Below the pieces are notes generated by a model that was given only the letters and a program-made list of their open reading frames with translations, did not search any database and had not been told where the DNA came from. From CALFVT01 sp039989855 (GTDB lineage Bacteria > Pseudomonadota > Alphaproteobacteria > Caulobacterales > Maricaulaceae), in contig JBDXGZ010000001.1 of NCBI GenBank assembly GCA_039989855.1, positions 124,001 through 188,000 of the forward strand: DNA of 64,000 bases. Reading direction: 5' to 3'. Below, piece by piece: positions 16,765 through 26,040 of this stretch (the first letter of the stretch is position 1; each line of letters begins with the position of its first letter). A program made the position numbers and the translations under genes.

Positions 16765-17801
16765 TGGGTGCTCGTCGTTTAGCCATACGTCAGCCAGATA
16801 GTTTCAAACTGTCTGCTGCTGCTAAAAAAGAAATTGCCGCGTGGGTGGCGAAATATCCTGACGGGCGGCAACGCTCGGCGCTTATTCCTGCGCTTTGGAT
16901 TGCGCAAAAAGATGCGGGTGGATGGTTGCCCGAAGCCGCGCTGCGTGTTCTCGGCGATATGCTCGATATGGCCTATATCCGCGTCTATGAGGTCGCGACC
17001 TTTTATACCATGTTTAACCTCATGCCTGTGGGGGTTCATTTCGTGCAGCTTTGCGGCACGACGCCCTGTTGGTTGCGTGGGTCGGATGACTTAATCGCCA
17101 TGCTAAAGCGTAAAATTGGGCCGCAGGGGACGATCTCTGAGGACGGTAAGCTGTCATGGCTCGAAGTTGAATGTCTCGGTGCCTGCGCCAATGCCCCAAT
17201 GGCTCAAATTTCGAATACGGCAAATGACCATTATTACGAAGACCTGACAGCCGAAAATCTCGAAGCTGTCTTAGATGATCTTGTTGCAGGTAAAACACCT
17301 GATTACGGCCCGCAAAATAGCCGCCATACATCAGAACCTGAAGGCGGGGCGCAAGCTTTGACAACAAACGCGATTTTCGATCAAGAAGTCACACTTAAAG
17401 CGCTACCCAATGCAGGTAAGAAGGCTAAAGTCGTTTATCACGCCGCTGATCCTAAGGGTCGCCGTGCGACGACAGCAGGACGTAAAGTTAAGCCTAAGAC
17501 ACCTGCGTCGACGAAAGCCAAAGCCAAACCTTCTAAAAAGTCGACCAAGCCAAAAGTTCTTTATACGGACGGGCCAACAGACGGTCAGCCTGATGATTTG
17601 AAGAAAATCAAAGGGATAGGGCCAAAATTTGAAGGTGATCTCAACGGTAAGGGGGTTTATTACTTCCGCCAAATCGCCGCGTGGAAAGCCGCAGATGTAA
17701 AAATGGTTGAGGGTGTCATCGACAGCTTCCCAGGCCGCATAAAGCGCGATGAATGGATTAAACAGGCCAAGACCTTGGCGAAATCGGCGGGGAAAGCCTA
17801 A
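16764..17801 (+). CDS. nuoE: NADH-quinone oxidoreductase subunit E with C-terminal helix-hairpin-helix extension
   Basis: Residues 1 to about 175 are the 24-kDa thioredoxin-like subunit that carries [2Fe-2S] cluster N1a; the ligand segments are LCGTTPCWLRGSDD and EVECLGACANAP. The remaining half is a Lys/Ala/Pro-rich linker (KAKAKPSKKSTKPK region) followed by a compact domain with DDLKKIKGIGPKFEGDLNGKG, a helix-hairpin-helix-like motif. The total of 345 residues is about double the E. coli subunit. Such tails occur in other alphaproteobacterial NuoE proteins; their role is not known to me. Confidence 0.94.
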   Translation: MGARRLAIRQPDSFKLSAAAKKEIAAWVAKYPDGRQRSALIPALWIAQKDAGGWLPEAALRVLGDMLDMAYIRVYEVATFYTMFNLMPVGVHFVQLCGTTPCWLRGSDDLIAMLKRKIGPQGTISEDGKLSWLEVECLGACANAPMAQISNTANDHYYEDLTAENLEAVLDDLVAGKTPDYGPQNSRHTSEPEGGAQALTTNAIFDQEVTLKALPNAGKKAKVVYHAADPKGRRATTAGRKVKPKTPASTKAKAKPSKKSTKPKVLYTDGPTDGQPDDLKKIKGIGPKFEGDLNGKGVYYFRQIAAWKAADVKMVEGVIDSFPGRIKRDEWIKQAKTLAKSAGKA

Positions 17802-19120
17802 TGGTTAAACTTCTCGAAGATAAAGACCGGATTTTTCAAAATCTTTACGGCCAGAATGATTGGCGACTTGAAGGCGCGCAAAAACGAGGCGCATGGATTG
17901 GCACAGCCGCCATGCTTGAGCAGGGTAAAGATTGGATTATTGATCAAGTCAAAGCCTCTGGCCTTCGGGGTCGCGGCGGGGCAGGGTTCCCAACAGGCCT
18001 TAAATGGTCCTTTATGCCCAAAGAAGTTGGCAACCGTCCGCATTACCTTGTTGTAAATGCCGACGAGTCCGAGCCGGGCTCTTGTAAAGACCGCGATATT
18101 TTACGCCATGACCCCCATTTGCTTATTGAGGGCTGTCTTGTGGCGTCTTTCGCGATGCAAGCCAATGCGTGTTATATCTATCTGCGCGGCGAATATATTT
18201 ACGAGCGCAACCGTATCCAAGCCGCGATTGACGAAGCTTACGCGGCGGGACTTGTCGGCAAAAACGCCTGCGGTTCGGGTTGGGATTTTGATATTTATAT
18301 GCACCACGGTGCAGGGGCCTATATTTGCGGTGAAGAAACCGCATTACTTGAGTCTCTTGAAGGTAAAAAAGGCCAGCCTCGCTTGAAGCCGCCGTTCCCT
18401 GCTAATGCAGGCCTTTACGGCTGTCCAACGACGGTGAATAATGTCGAATCTATTGCTGTTGTTCCGACCATATTACGACGCGGCGCGGAATGGTTCACGG
18501 GATTTGGCCGTGATAATAATAAAGGCACGAAGGTCTTTTCCCTCTCGGGTCATGTTAATACGCCCTGTAATATCGAAGAAGCCTTGTCTATTCCGATGAA
18601 GACACTGATTGAAACCTACGGCGGCGGTGTTCGCGGCGGGTGGGATAATCTGAAATGCGTCATTCCGGGGGGCTCGTCTGTACCGCTCTTACCGAAAGAA
18701 ATTTGCGATACGGTCCTCATGGATTTTGACGCGCTGCGCGAACATCAATCAGGCCTCGGAACGGCGGCTGTCATCGTCATGGATAAATCCACCGATGTTG
18801 TAAAAGCTATCGCACGTCTATCTTATTTCTATAAGCATGAGAGTTGCGGCCAATGTACGCCGTGCCGCGAAGGCACAGGCTGGATGTGGCGTGTCATGGA
18901 ACGCATGGTGCGCGGCGAGGCGGATACGTCAGAGATTGATATGCTCCTTAGCGTGACCAAGCAGGTCGAAGGCCATACGATTTGCGCCCTCGGCGACGCG
19001 GCGGCATGGCCGATCCAAGGCCTCATTCGCCACTTCCGTCACGAAATAGAAGAGCGCATTGATAATTACCGCGCCGGCAAGCCTGTATTCGTGTCGCAAA
19101 GCCTAGAAGCGGCGGAGTAG
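17801..19120 (+). CDS. nuoF: NADH-quinone oxidoreductase subunit F
   Basis: 51-kDa-type subunit (439 residues) that binds NADH and FMN and cluster N3, where electrons enter complex I. Visible motifs are the nucleotide-binding GLRGRGGAGFPTGLKW, the flavin region GAGAYICGEETALLESLEG, and the 4Fe-4S motif SCGQCTPCREG with a distal Cys in HTICALGDAAAWP. It overlaps nuoE by one base. The next gene is not nuoG but a small unknown ORF. Confidence 0.97.
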   Translation: MVKLLEDKDRIFQNLYGQNDWRLEGAQKRGAWIGTAAMLEQGKDWIIDQVKASGLRGRGGAGFPTGLKWSFMPKEVGNRPHYLVVNADESEPGSCKDRDILRHDPHLLIEGCLVASFAMQANACYIYLRGEYIYERNRIQAAIDEAYAAGLVGKNACGSGWDFDIYMHHGAGAYICGEETALLESLEGKKGQPRLKPPFPANAGLYGCPTTVNNVESIAVVPTILRRGAEWFTGFGRDNNKGTKVFSLSGHVNTPCNIEEALSIPMKTLIETYGGGVRGGWDNLKCVIPGGSSVPLLPKEICDTVLMDFDALREHQSGLGTAAVIVMDKSTDVVKAIARLSYFYKHESCGQCTPCREGTGWMWRVMERMVRGEADTSEIDMLLSVTKQVEGHTICALGDAAAWPIQGLIRHFRHEIEERIDNYRAGKPVFVSQSLEAAE

Positions 19121-19124
19121 GATT

Positions 19125-19346
19125 GTGACGAACAAAACTAAATTTTTAACAATGCATGGACTCGGTTTTGTTCTTCTGTTTTCGATGCCCTATGTCAGCA
19201 TGGATATTTTACCTACTTACTTAGGACCGGGGCTTCCAATGAAGATGCTTTCTGCTGCTATTGGAGGGGGTATAGGTGCAATTCTTTATTATTCTTTTTG
19301 TCACGTCGTTACTAAAATATTTAAAATATCTGAGCCAGAATCATGA
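19125..19346 (+). CDS. small hypothetical membrane protein inside the nuo operon
   Basis: 73 residues from a GTG four bases after nuoF. Two hydrophobic segments are visible (GLGFVLLFSMPYVSMDIL and AAIGGGIGAILYYSFCHVV), so it is probably a small inner-membrane protein. Its stop overlaps the nuoG start (ATGA), so it is translated as part of the operon. The codons are clearly more A/T-rich than those of nuoF and nuoG. I do not recognise the family; it matches no known complex I subunit by eye. It could be a lineage-specific accessory or assembly factor, or a passenger inserted without disrupting expression. Confidence 0.6.
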   Translation: MTNKTKFLTMHGLGFVLLFSMPYVSMDILPTYLGPGLPMKMLSAAIGGGIGAILYYSFCHVVTKIFKISEPES

Positions 19347-21427
19347 GCGAACTACGCAAAATCAATATTGACGGTACTGAATATGAAGTGCCGGGGGATT
19401 ACACCCTCATGCAGGCCTGTGAGGAATTTGGCGGAGCGGAAATTCCGCGTTTCTGTTACCATAAGCGCCTGTCTGTGGCGGGGAACTGCCGCATGTGCCT
19501 TGTTGAATGGGTCGGTGCGCCGAAGCCGCAAGCCTCTTGTGCGTTGCAAGTCAATGATTTGCGCCCGAACCGCGACGGAACGCCTGCGAATATCCGTACC
19601 AATAGTGAAGTCGTGAAAAAAGCCCGTGAAGGGGTGATGGAATTTCTTCTGATTAATCATCCGCTTGATTGTCCAATTTGTGACCAAGGCGGTGAATGTG
19701 ACCTGCAAGACCAAGCTATGGGTTATGGTCGTGACGCAACGCGCTTTGAAGAGAATAAACGCGCGGTTGATGATAAATTCATGGGCCCACTTGTACGCAC
19801 TGTGATGACGCGCTGTATTCAATGTACGCGCTGTGTGCGGTTTATAACCGAAGTCGCTGGCGTTGAAGAAATCGGCCTTGCAGCGCGTGGTGAAGACGCG
19901 GAAATTACCACATATCTTGAGAAATCACTCACGTCTGAAATGTCAGGTAATGTGATTGATCTTTGCCCTGTTGGGGCGCTGACCTCTAAGCCTTATGCGT
20001 TTAATGCGCGGCCTTGGGAACTTGATAGCGTTGAGTCTATTGACGTGATGGATGCGGTCGGCGCGAATATCCGTGTCGATAGTCGCCGCGGTCGTGTGCT
20101 GCGGATTTTACCAATTGAAAATGACGCGATTAATGAAGAATGGATCTCTGATAAGTCTCGTTTCGTGTGGGATGGTCTTGGGCGTCAACGTCTTGATCAA
20201 CCTTTCGTGCGTGACGGCGGAAAGCTCCGTCCTGCGGGATGGGACGAAGCTCTATCGCTCGCTGCGGAAAAGCTAAAAGGTGCACCTGAAACCATCGGCG
20301 CGATTGCAGGCGGTCTGCAAGACGCGGAAAGCATGAAGGCGCTTAAGGATTTACTCGATAGTCTCGGTGTTGTTAGCCTCGATAGCCGACCATCTGGCTC
20401 CAAGCTTGGTGGTACGCGCGAAAGCTACCTATTTAATACGACGATTGCAGGTATCGAAGAGGCGGATGCGCTTCTGATTGTTGGTGCGAACCCGCGTTAT
20501 GAAGCCTCACTTGTTAATACGCGTATTCGCAAATCATGGCTGAACTTCGGTCTTGAAGTGGGTCTCATCGGCGAAGCGGTTGACCTGACCTATGATTATC
20601 ATCATGCGGGTACGACAGCTGCCGATATCGAAGCTTTAGCGAGCAAGCGCGGCGGATTTACGAAAATTCTCAAAGACGCCAAGAAGCCGATGATCATCAT
20701 CGGCGAAGCGGCGGCGCAAGACGAAGCGACGTTAGCTGCCTGTGCGAAACTCGCGGCCGATGTGGGCATGGTCAAAGACGGCTGGAACGGTTGGAACATC
20801 CTCCATAGTGAGGCGAGCCGTGTCGCAGGTCTTGATATGGGCTTCACCCCCGGTGAGGGCGGATTGAGCACGGCAGAGATTGCCGCAGGCGGAACAGAAA
20901 CGGTTGTGCTGCTCGGTGCTGATGAGATCAATACGGACGCGCTCAAGGATAAGTTCGTTATCTACATCGGCACACACGGAGATAAGGGCGCGCATGTCGC
21001 TGATATTATCCTACCAAGTGCGACCTATACGGAAAAAGGCGGACTTTACACGAATCTTGAAGGACGTGTGCAACTCGGTGCTGCGTCGGTATCACCGAAG
21101 GGTGAGGCGAAAGCGGATTGGGCGATTATTCGCGCGCTGTCTGGTCATGTAGGCAAAGTTCTGCCTTATGATAATCTCGTGCAATTACGTGATAAACTAT
21201 TTGCAGACCATCCTGTATTCGCAAGCCTTGATCATGCCCCTGGGCACGCAAGTGCCGCGGCATTTGATCTGTCTAAGATTGGCACGGCTGGCAAAGCGTC
21301 AAGCGCGGCTCTCGGTACGAGTGTTACAGATTTCTACTTCACGAACCCGATTGCACGGGCCTCAACGGTTATGGCCGAATGTGCGGCTCAAGATGAAGCT
21401 GATACAGTACAAGAGGCGGCGGAATAA
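19343..21427 (+). CDS. nuoG: NADH-quinone oxidoreductase subunit G
   Basis: 75-kDa-type subunit (694 residues). The N-terminal ferredoxin domain binds N1b (CYHKRLSVAGNCRMCLVE). Next come the His-Cys3 N5 site (HPLDCPICDQGGECDLQD) and N4 (CIQCTRCVRF, with CPVGALTS). The C-terminal two thirds are a molybdopterin-oxidoreductase-like domain without cofactor. It conducts electrons from NuoF/E toward NuoB. It is preceded by the small unknown ORF and overlaps nuoH by one base. Confidence 0.97.
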   Translation: MSELRKINIDGTEYEVPGDYTLMQACEEFGGAEIPRFCYHKRLSVAGNCRMCLVEWVGAPKPQASCALQVNDLRPNRDGTPANIRTNSEVVKKAREGVMEFLLINHPLDCPICDQGGECDLQDQAMGYGRDATRFEENKRAVDDKFMGPLVRTVMTRCIQCTRCVRFITEVAGVEEIGLAARGEDAEITTYLEKSLTSEMSGNVIDLCPVGALTSKPYAFNARPWELDSVESIDVMDAVGANIRVDSRRGRVLRILPIENDAINEEWISDKSRFVWDGLGRQRLDQPFVRDGGKLRPAGWDEALSLAAEKLKGAPETIGAIAGGLQDAESMKALKDLLDSLGVVSLDSRPSGSKLGGTRESYLFNTTIAGIEEADALLIVGANPRYEASLVNTRIRKSWLNFGLEVGLIGEAVDLTYDYHHAGTTAADIEALASKRGGFTKILKDAKKPMIIIGEAAAQDEATLAACAKLAADVGMVKDGWNGWNILHSEASRVAGLDMGFTPGEGGLSTAEIAAGGTETVVLLGADEINTDALKDKFVIYIGTHGDKGAHVADIILPSATYTEKGGLYTNLEGRVQLGAASVSPKGEAKADWAIIRALSGHVGKVLPYDNLVQLRDKLFADHPVFASLDHAPGHASAAAFDLSKIGTAGKASSAALGTSVTDFYFTNPIARASTVMAECAAQDEADTVQEAAE

Positions 21428-22509
21428 TGGCTGTTCAAATGATACAATTCTGGTCAGAGCTCTCTCCACTTTTATGGTTCGGCCTGAAATTCCTCCAAGT
21501 CCTCGGCTTTGTTTTGGTTTTGTCACTGATGGTGGCTGCTCTGGTTCTTGCTGACCGTAAGATTTGGGCCGCTGTGCAAATGCGGCGTGGGCCGAATGTG
21601 GTTGGCGCTTTTGGCTTGCTACAAACCATTGCCGATGCGCTGAAGTTCTTTTTTAAAGAAATTATCGTTCCGTCTGGGGCGGATAAGTTCCTGTTTATCC
21701 TCGCGCCTGTTTTGACGCTTGTGATGGCCTTTTTAGCGTGGGGTGTAATCCCTGTCGCGCCGGGTTGGGTGATTTCAGACATTAATCTGGGTGTTTTATA
21801 TGTGCTCGCCATCTCCTCTATGGGGGTTTACGGTATTATCATCGGCGGTTGGGCGTCAAACTCGAAATATCCTTTCATGGGCGCACTGCGAAGCGCCGCG
21901 CAAATGGTTTCTTATGAAGTCTCTATTGGCTTTATTATCCTGTCTGTGATCTTCTTGGTTGGGTCTATGAACCTCACCGATATTGTCGAAGCGCAAGCCG
22001 GCGGCCTGTTTAATTGGCATATGTTCTATTTGGACTTTAAAAACCCAATTAATCTCGTGCTATTTCCTGTGATGTTTTACATGGGCGTATTGTTCTTTGT
22101 CTCGGCTTTGGCTGAGAGTAACCGCCCACCATTCGATCTTCCCGAAGCGGAATCAGAATTGGTCGCGGGTTATCAGGTTGAATATTCTTCAACGCCGTTC
22201 TTGATGTATTTCTTTGGTGAATATGTGAATATTATGCTCCTTTCAGCAATGATGACAATCTTGTTCCTTGGCGGATGGTACGCGCCTGTGAACATTGGCG
22301 TTCAATTCGTCCCGCCTGTGTTCTGGTTCGTTCTGAAAATGGCGATTATCTTCTTCCTCTTTGCTATGGTGAAGGCGATTGTTCCGCGTTACCGCTATGA
22401 CCAATTGATGCGCCTTGGGTGGAAAGTCTTTCTACCGATGTCGCTCTTTGCCGTTATGTTTATTTCCACATGGGTCGTCTTCTTCGGCCAACAAGCTGTG
22501 GGGGCCTAA
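21427..22509 (+). CDS. nuoH: NADH-quinone oxidoreductase subunit H
   Basis: Membrane subunit (360 residues, about eight to nine helices) that joins the peripheral arm to the membrane arm and lines the quinone channel. Conserved blocks are DRKIWAAVQMRRGPNVVGAFGLLQ, ALAESNRPPFDLPEAESELVAGYQVEYS and VPRYRYDQLMRLGWKVFLP. Start and stop are tightly packed against nuoG and nuoI. Confidence 0.97.
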   Translation: MAVQMIQFWSELSPLLWFGLKFLQVLGFVLVLSLMVAALVLADRKIWAAVQMRRGPNVVGAFGLLQTIADALKFFFKEIIVPSGADKFLFILAPVLTLVMAFLAWGVIPVAPGWVISDINLGVLYVLAISSMGVYGIIIGGWASNSKYPFMGALRSAAQMVSYEVSIGFIILSVIFLVGSMNLTDIVEAQAGGLFNWHMFYLDFKNPINLVLFPVMFYMGVLFFVSALAESNRPPFDLPEAESELVAGYQVEYSSTPFLMYFFGEYVNIMLLSAMMTILFLGGWYAPVNIGVQFVPPVFWFVLKMAIIFFLFAMVKAIVPRYRYDQLMRLGWKVFLPMSLFAVMFISTWVVFFGQQAVGA

Positions 22510-22512
22510 CTT

Positions 22513-23004
22513 ATGATGACACGTCTTAAACAAGCCTTTCGGGGGATGTTGCTGCTCGATTTTATCGGCGCATTTATCCTTGCGATGAAATATTTCTTTC
22601 GTCCGAAAGTGACGATCAACTATCCTTTTGAGAAGGGGCCGTTAAGCCCACGCTTTCGCGGAGAACATGCGCTGCGCCGTTATCCGAGCGGCGAAGAACG
22701 CTGCATCGCGTGTAAGCTGTGCGAAGCGATTTGCCCGGCGCAAGCGATTATGATTGAAGCGGAACCGCGCGAAGATGGCTCTCGCCGTACAACGCGTTAC
22801 GATATTGATATGGTAAAATGTATTTATTGTGGCTTCTGCCAAGAAGCGTGTCCTGTGGACGCGATTGTTGAAGGGCCGAATTTCGAGTTCGCCACGGAAA
22901 CCCGCGAAGAGCTTTATTACGATAAAGACAAGTTGCTGGCGAATGGGGACCGCTGGGAACGTGAAATTGCCAAGAATTTAGAAATGGATGCACCTTACCG
23001 CTAG
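22513..23004 (+). CDS. nuoI: NADH-quinone oxidoreductase subunit I
   Basis: TYKY-type ferredoxin subunit (163 residues) with two 4Fe-4S clusters, N6a and N6b. The motifs are CIACKLCEAICPAQ and CIYCGFCQEACPVDA. It relays electrons to cluster N2 on NuoB. The N-terminal amphipathic helix region precedes the conserved RGEHALRRYPSGEERCIAC. Four bases after nuoH. Confidence 0.97.
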   Translation: MMTRLKQAFRGMLLLDFIGAFILAMKYFFRPKVTINYPFEKGPLSPRFRGEHALRRYPSGEERCIACKLCEAICPAQAIMIEAEPREDGSRRTTRYDIDMVKCIYCGFCQEACPVDAIVEGPNFEFATETREELYYDKDKLLANGDRWEREIAKNLEMDAPYR

Positions 23005-23033
23005 CGGTGAGGGTGACGACGAGGACTTAGATT

Positions 23034-23636
23034 GTGATAACTGCCATAGCCTTTTATTTGCTGGCCGCCGTATCCGTAGCAAGCGCCTTTATGGTGATTG
23101 CTTCACGGAATCCGGTTCATTCGGTCATGTATCTTATTTTGACATTTTTCTCCGCTGCGGGATTGTTCATTCTCATGGGCGCTGAATTCCTCGCGCTGCT
23201 GCTAATAATGGTCTATGTCGGCGCGGTTGCTGTACTGTTCTTATTTGTCGTGATGATGCTCGAAGTTGACTTTGTCGCGCTTAAGCAAGGGTTTTTACAA
23301 TATATTGGTGTTGGTCTTATGGTTGCGACGGTGCTGTTGACCGAGCTTATCTTAGTTGGCGCGGCTTACTTCTCGGGCGATACAAAAACCGCTAATGAGC
23401 CTGACCCTGAAAAGTCTAACCTCGAAGCCTTCGGTGAAGTGCTTTACACAGATTATGCTTTCTTCTTTGAAGCGTCGGGCTTCATTTTGCTGGTAGCGAT
23501 GATTGGCGCAATTGTGCTGACCCTGCGCGAGCGCGAAGGGGTGCGTAAACAAGATATCTCAAAGCAAATTGCACGGACACGCGAAGAGGCTATTGAAATG
23601 GTCGACTTGAAACCGGGTGAGGGAATTGGATCATGA
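23034..23636 (+). CDS. nuoJ: NADH-quinone oxidoreductase subunit J
   Basis: Membrane subunit of 200 residues with five hydrophobic segments. The conserved part SRNPVHSVMYLILTFFSAAGLFILMGAEFLALLLIMVYVGAVAVLFLFVVMMLE includes the flexible third helix next to the quinone site. It starts with GTG at 23034, giving MITAIAFYLLAAV. It overlaps nuoK by four bases (ATGA). Confidence 0.95.
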   Translation: MITAIAFYLLAAVSVASAFMVIASRNPVHSVMYLILTFFSAAGLFILMGAEFLALLLIMVYVGAVAVLFLFVVMMLEVDFVALKQGFLQYIGVGLMVATVLLTELILVGAAYFSGDTKTANEPDPEKSNLEAFGEVLYTDYAFFFEASGFILLVAMIGAIVLTLREREGVRKQDISKQIARTREEAIEMVDLKPGEGIGS

Positions 23637-23959
23637 TTATCGGTTTAACCCATTATCTGGTGGTTGCGGCCATTCTGTTCACTATTGGAGTGTTCGGCGT
23701 TTTCGTGAACCGTAAGAACGTCATTATTATCTTGATGTGTGTTGAGCTGATTTTGCTCTCAGTGAATATCAACTTCGTCGCCTTTTCTGCTCATATGGAA
23801 GCGGTTGGCGCGAATGAGCCTCTCGCAGGTCAGATATTCGCGTTGTTTGTTTTAACGGTTGCCGCGGCTGAAGCGGCTGTCGGTTTAGCTATCCTTGTCG
23901 TGTACTTCCGAAACCGCGGTAATATCGCGGTCGAAGACATCGATATGATGAAGGGGTAA
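23633..23959 (+). CDS. nuoK: NADH-quinone oxidoreductase subunit K
   Basis: Small three-helix membrane subunit (108 residues, slightly longer than the usual 100) with the two conserved membrane glutamates of the proton path, seen in MCVELILLSVNINFVAF and AAAEAAVGLAILVVYFR. It is related to MnhC/MrpC of Na+/H+ antiporters. Overlaps nuoJ by four bases. Confidence 0.96.
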   Translation: MIIGLTHYLVVAAILFTIGVFGVFVNRKNVIIILMCVELILLSVNINFVAFSAHMEAVGANEPLAGQIFALFVLTVAAAEAAVGLAILVVYFRNRGNIAVEDIDMMKG

Positions 23960-23964
23960 GGGAC

Positions 23965-26037
23965 ATGCTCTATATTGCTATCGTCTTTGCGCCGTTACTC
24001 GGGTTTTTATTCGCAGGTATAATGAATAAGCGTTTAGGTGATAATCCGCCTATGCTGGTGACGACCGGGCTCTTGTTCTTCTCGGCTATTTTGTCATGGG
24101 TGGCTTTAATCCGTGTTGGCTTTGGTCATACGCCATCTGATGTGACGCTCCTGCGTTGGATGGATGTGGGCGGGGTTCAAGCAAATTGGGCCTTAAAAAT
24201 TGATACGCTTACGGCGGTTATGCTTGTGGTGATTAATTCAGTTTCCGCTCTCGTCCATCTCTATAGCTGGGGCTATATGAGCGATGATAAGTCAAAGCCG
24301 CGTTTCTTTGCTTATCTGTCGCTCTTTACGTTCGCCATGTTGATGCTCGTCACGTCGGATAATTTCATCCAAATGTTCTTTGGTTGGGAAGGGGTGGGCC
24401 TCGCGTCATATCTCTTGATTGGCTATTATTATAAGAAGCCGTCTGCCAATGCCGCAGCGATTAAAGCCTTCGTTACGAACCGTGTTGGTGACGTCGGTCT
24501 GGCGCTTGGCGTTATGACGATCTTCCTCGTCTTTGGCTCTGTAGAATTTGATACGGTCTTTGCTGCTGTTGCGGATAATCAAGAGCGAGTTCTTGGCTTC
24601 TTGGGGATGGAATTTAACGCGATTGAATTAATTGCGTTCCTCTTATTTATTGGCGCTATGGGTAAGTCAGCGCAGTTCGTTCTGCATGTCTGGCTCCCAG
24701 ACGCGATGGAAGGCCCGACTCCTGTGTCCGCGCTTATCCATGCGGCGACGATGGTTACGGCAGGGGTCTTCCTCGTTTGCCGCGCCCATCCGATTTTCGA
24801 ACTTGCGCCGATGACGTCTGGCTTTATTACGGCCCTTGGAGCCTTTACCGCCTTCTTCGCGGCAACGGTTGGCCTCGTGCAAAACGATATTAAACGCGTC
24901 ATTGCCTATTCCACATGTAGCCAGCTCGGCTATATGTTCTTTGCAGCAGGGGTTGGTGCTTATAACGCCGCGATGTTCCACCTATTCACCCATGCGTTCT
25001 TTAAAGCGCTTCTCTTCTTATGTGCAGGCTCTGTTATTCATGCTCTACATCATGAGCAAGATATGCGGAAAATGGGCGGCATCCGCAAAAAAGTTCCGTT
25101 TACATATGGTGCAATGATACTCGGCACGCTCGCCATTACGGGTGTTGGTCTTCCTATTCTTGGGTGGGGCTTCGCAGGGTTCTTCTCTAAGGACGCCATC
25201 ATCGAAGCGGCTTATGCTGTCGGTGCAGCGGGTGATAGTTCAGCTGCCGTTTTTGCCTTCTGGATGGGGATTATCGCGGCGCTGTTCACAAGTTTCTATA
25301 GCTGGCGTTTGATCTTCATGACTTTCCACGGAAACTACCGTGGTGATCAGCACACATTTGATCACGCCCATGAAAGCCCGAAGACGATGCTTGTTCCGCT
25401 AGGCCTTCTGAGTGTCGGTGCTGTGTTTGCAGGGGCGTTTTTCTACAAGCACTTTATGGGCGACAATGCCTATGCGTTTTGGAATTACAGCTTGCCGATC
25501 GAAGACGGGCACCATGCGCACGCTATCCCTGATAATCTTTACGCCGCTGCAGAGACAGTCGTGTCTGACGCCCATCACGGAGCCGATCATGCACCTAGTG
25601 GATTGTTTGGGTTTTTGTTCGCAAAATTCCACGGCTATCCGATTTGGGTTCTTTTCGCGCCGCTACTCGTGTCAGCTCTCGGCTTTATTACCGCGTGGGT
25701 GATGTATATTCGCCAAGGTGCGGAGAAGCACATCGCTGCGATTGAGGAAACAGGGGGAGGCGTAATGTATAACTTCCTTCTCAATAAATGGTATGTGGAC
25801 GAGATTTACGACATGACCGTCGTTAAAGGCGCGCGCGCTCTTGGTGACCTGTTTTGGAAAGTCGGCGATGAGAAAATCATCGACGGCCTTGGTCCGAACG
25901 GAATCGCGGCGACAGCCATGGGCGTCTCAAAGCGCTTCTCAAAACTTCAAAGCGGGAAGCTCTTTCATTATGCTTTCATTATGTTAGCGGGTATCGCGGC
26001 TATTCTCGCCTTCGTCTTTACTAAGGTCGGAGGGTAG
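23965..26037 (+). CDS. nuoL: NADH-quinone oxidoreductase subunit L
   Basis: Distal antiporter-like proton-pumping subunit (690 residues). The core shows FFGWEGVGLASYLLIGYYYKK, GKSAQFVLHVWLPDAMEGPTPVSALIHAATMVTAGV and HAFFKALLFLCAGSVIHALHHEQD. The C-terminus carries the long lateral helix and final transmembrane segment that clamp the membrane arm. A His-rich loop (residues about 510-550: DGHHAHAIP, DAHHGADHAPSG) looks slightly enlarged but is within normal family variation. Confidence 0.97.
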   Translation: MLYIAIVFAPLLGFLFAGIMNKRLGDNPPMLVTTGLLFFSAILSWVALIRVGFGHTPSDVTLLRWMDVGGVQANWALKIDTLTAVMLVVINSVSALVHLYSWGYMSDDKSKPRFFAYLSLFTFAMLMLVTSDNFIQMFFGWEGVGLASYLLIGYYYKKPSANAAAIKAFVTNRVGDVGLALGVMTIFLVFGSVEFDTVFAAVADNQERVLGFLGMEFNAIELIAFLLFIGAMGKSAQFVLHVWLPDAMEGPTPVSALIHAATMVTAGVFLVCRAHPIFELAPMTSGFITALGAFTAFFAATVGLVQNDIKRVIAYSTCSQLGYMFFAAGVGAYNAAMFHLFTHAFFKALLFLCAGSVIHALHHEQDMRKMGGIRKKVPFTYGAMILGTLAITGVGLPILGWGFAGFFSKDAIIEAAYAVGAAGDSSAAVFAFWMGIIAALFTSFYSWRLIFMTFHGNYRGDQHTFDHAHESPKTMLVPLGLLSVGAVFAGAFFYKHFMGDNAYAFWNYSLPIEDGHHAHAIPDNLYAAAETVVSDAHHGADHAPSGLFGFLFAKFHGYPIWVLFAPLLVSALGFITAWVMYIRQGAEKHIAAIEETGGGVMYNFLLNKWYVDEIYDMTVVKGARALGDLFWKVGDEKIIDGLGPNGIAATAMGVSKRFSKLQSGKLFHYAFIMLAGIAAILAFVFTKVGG

Positions 26038-26040
26038 ATC

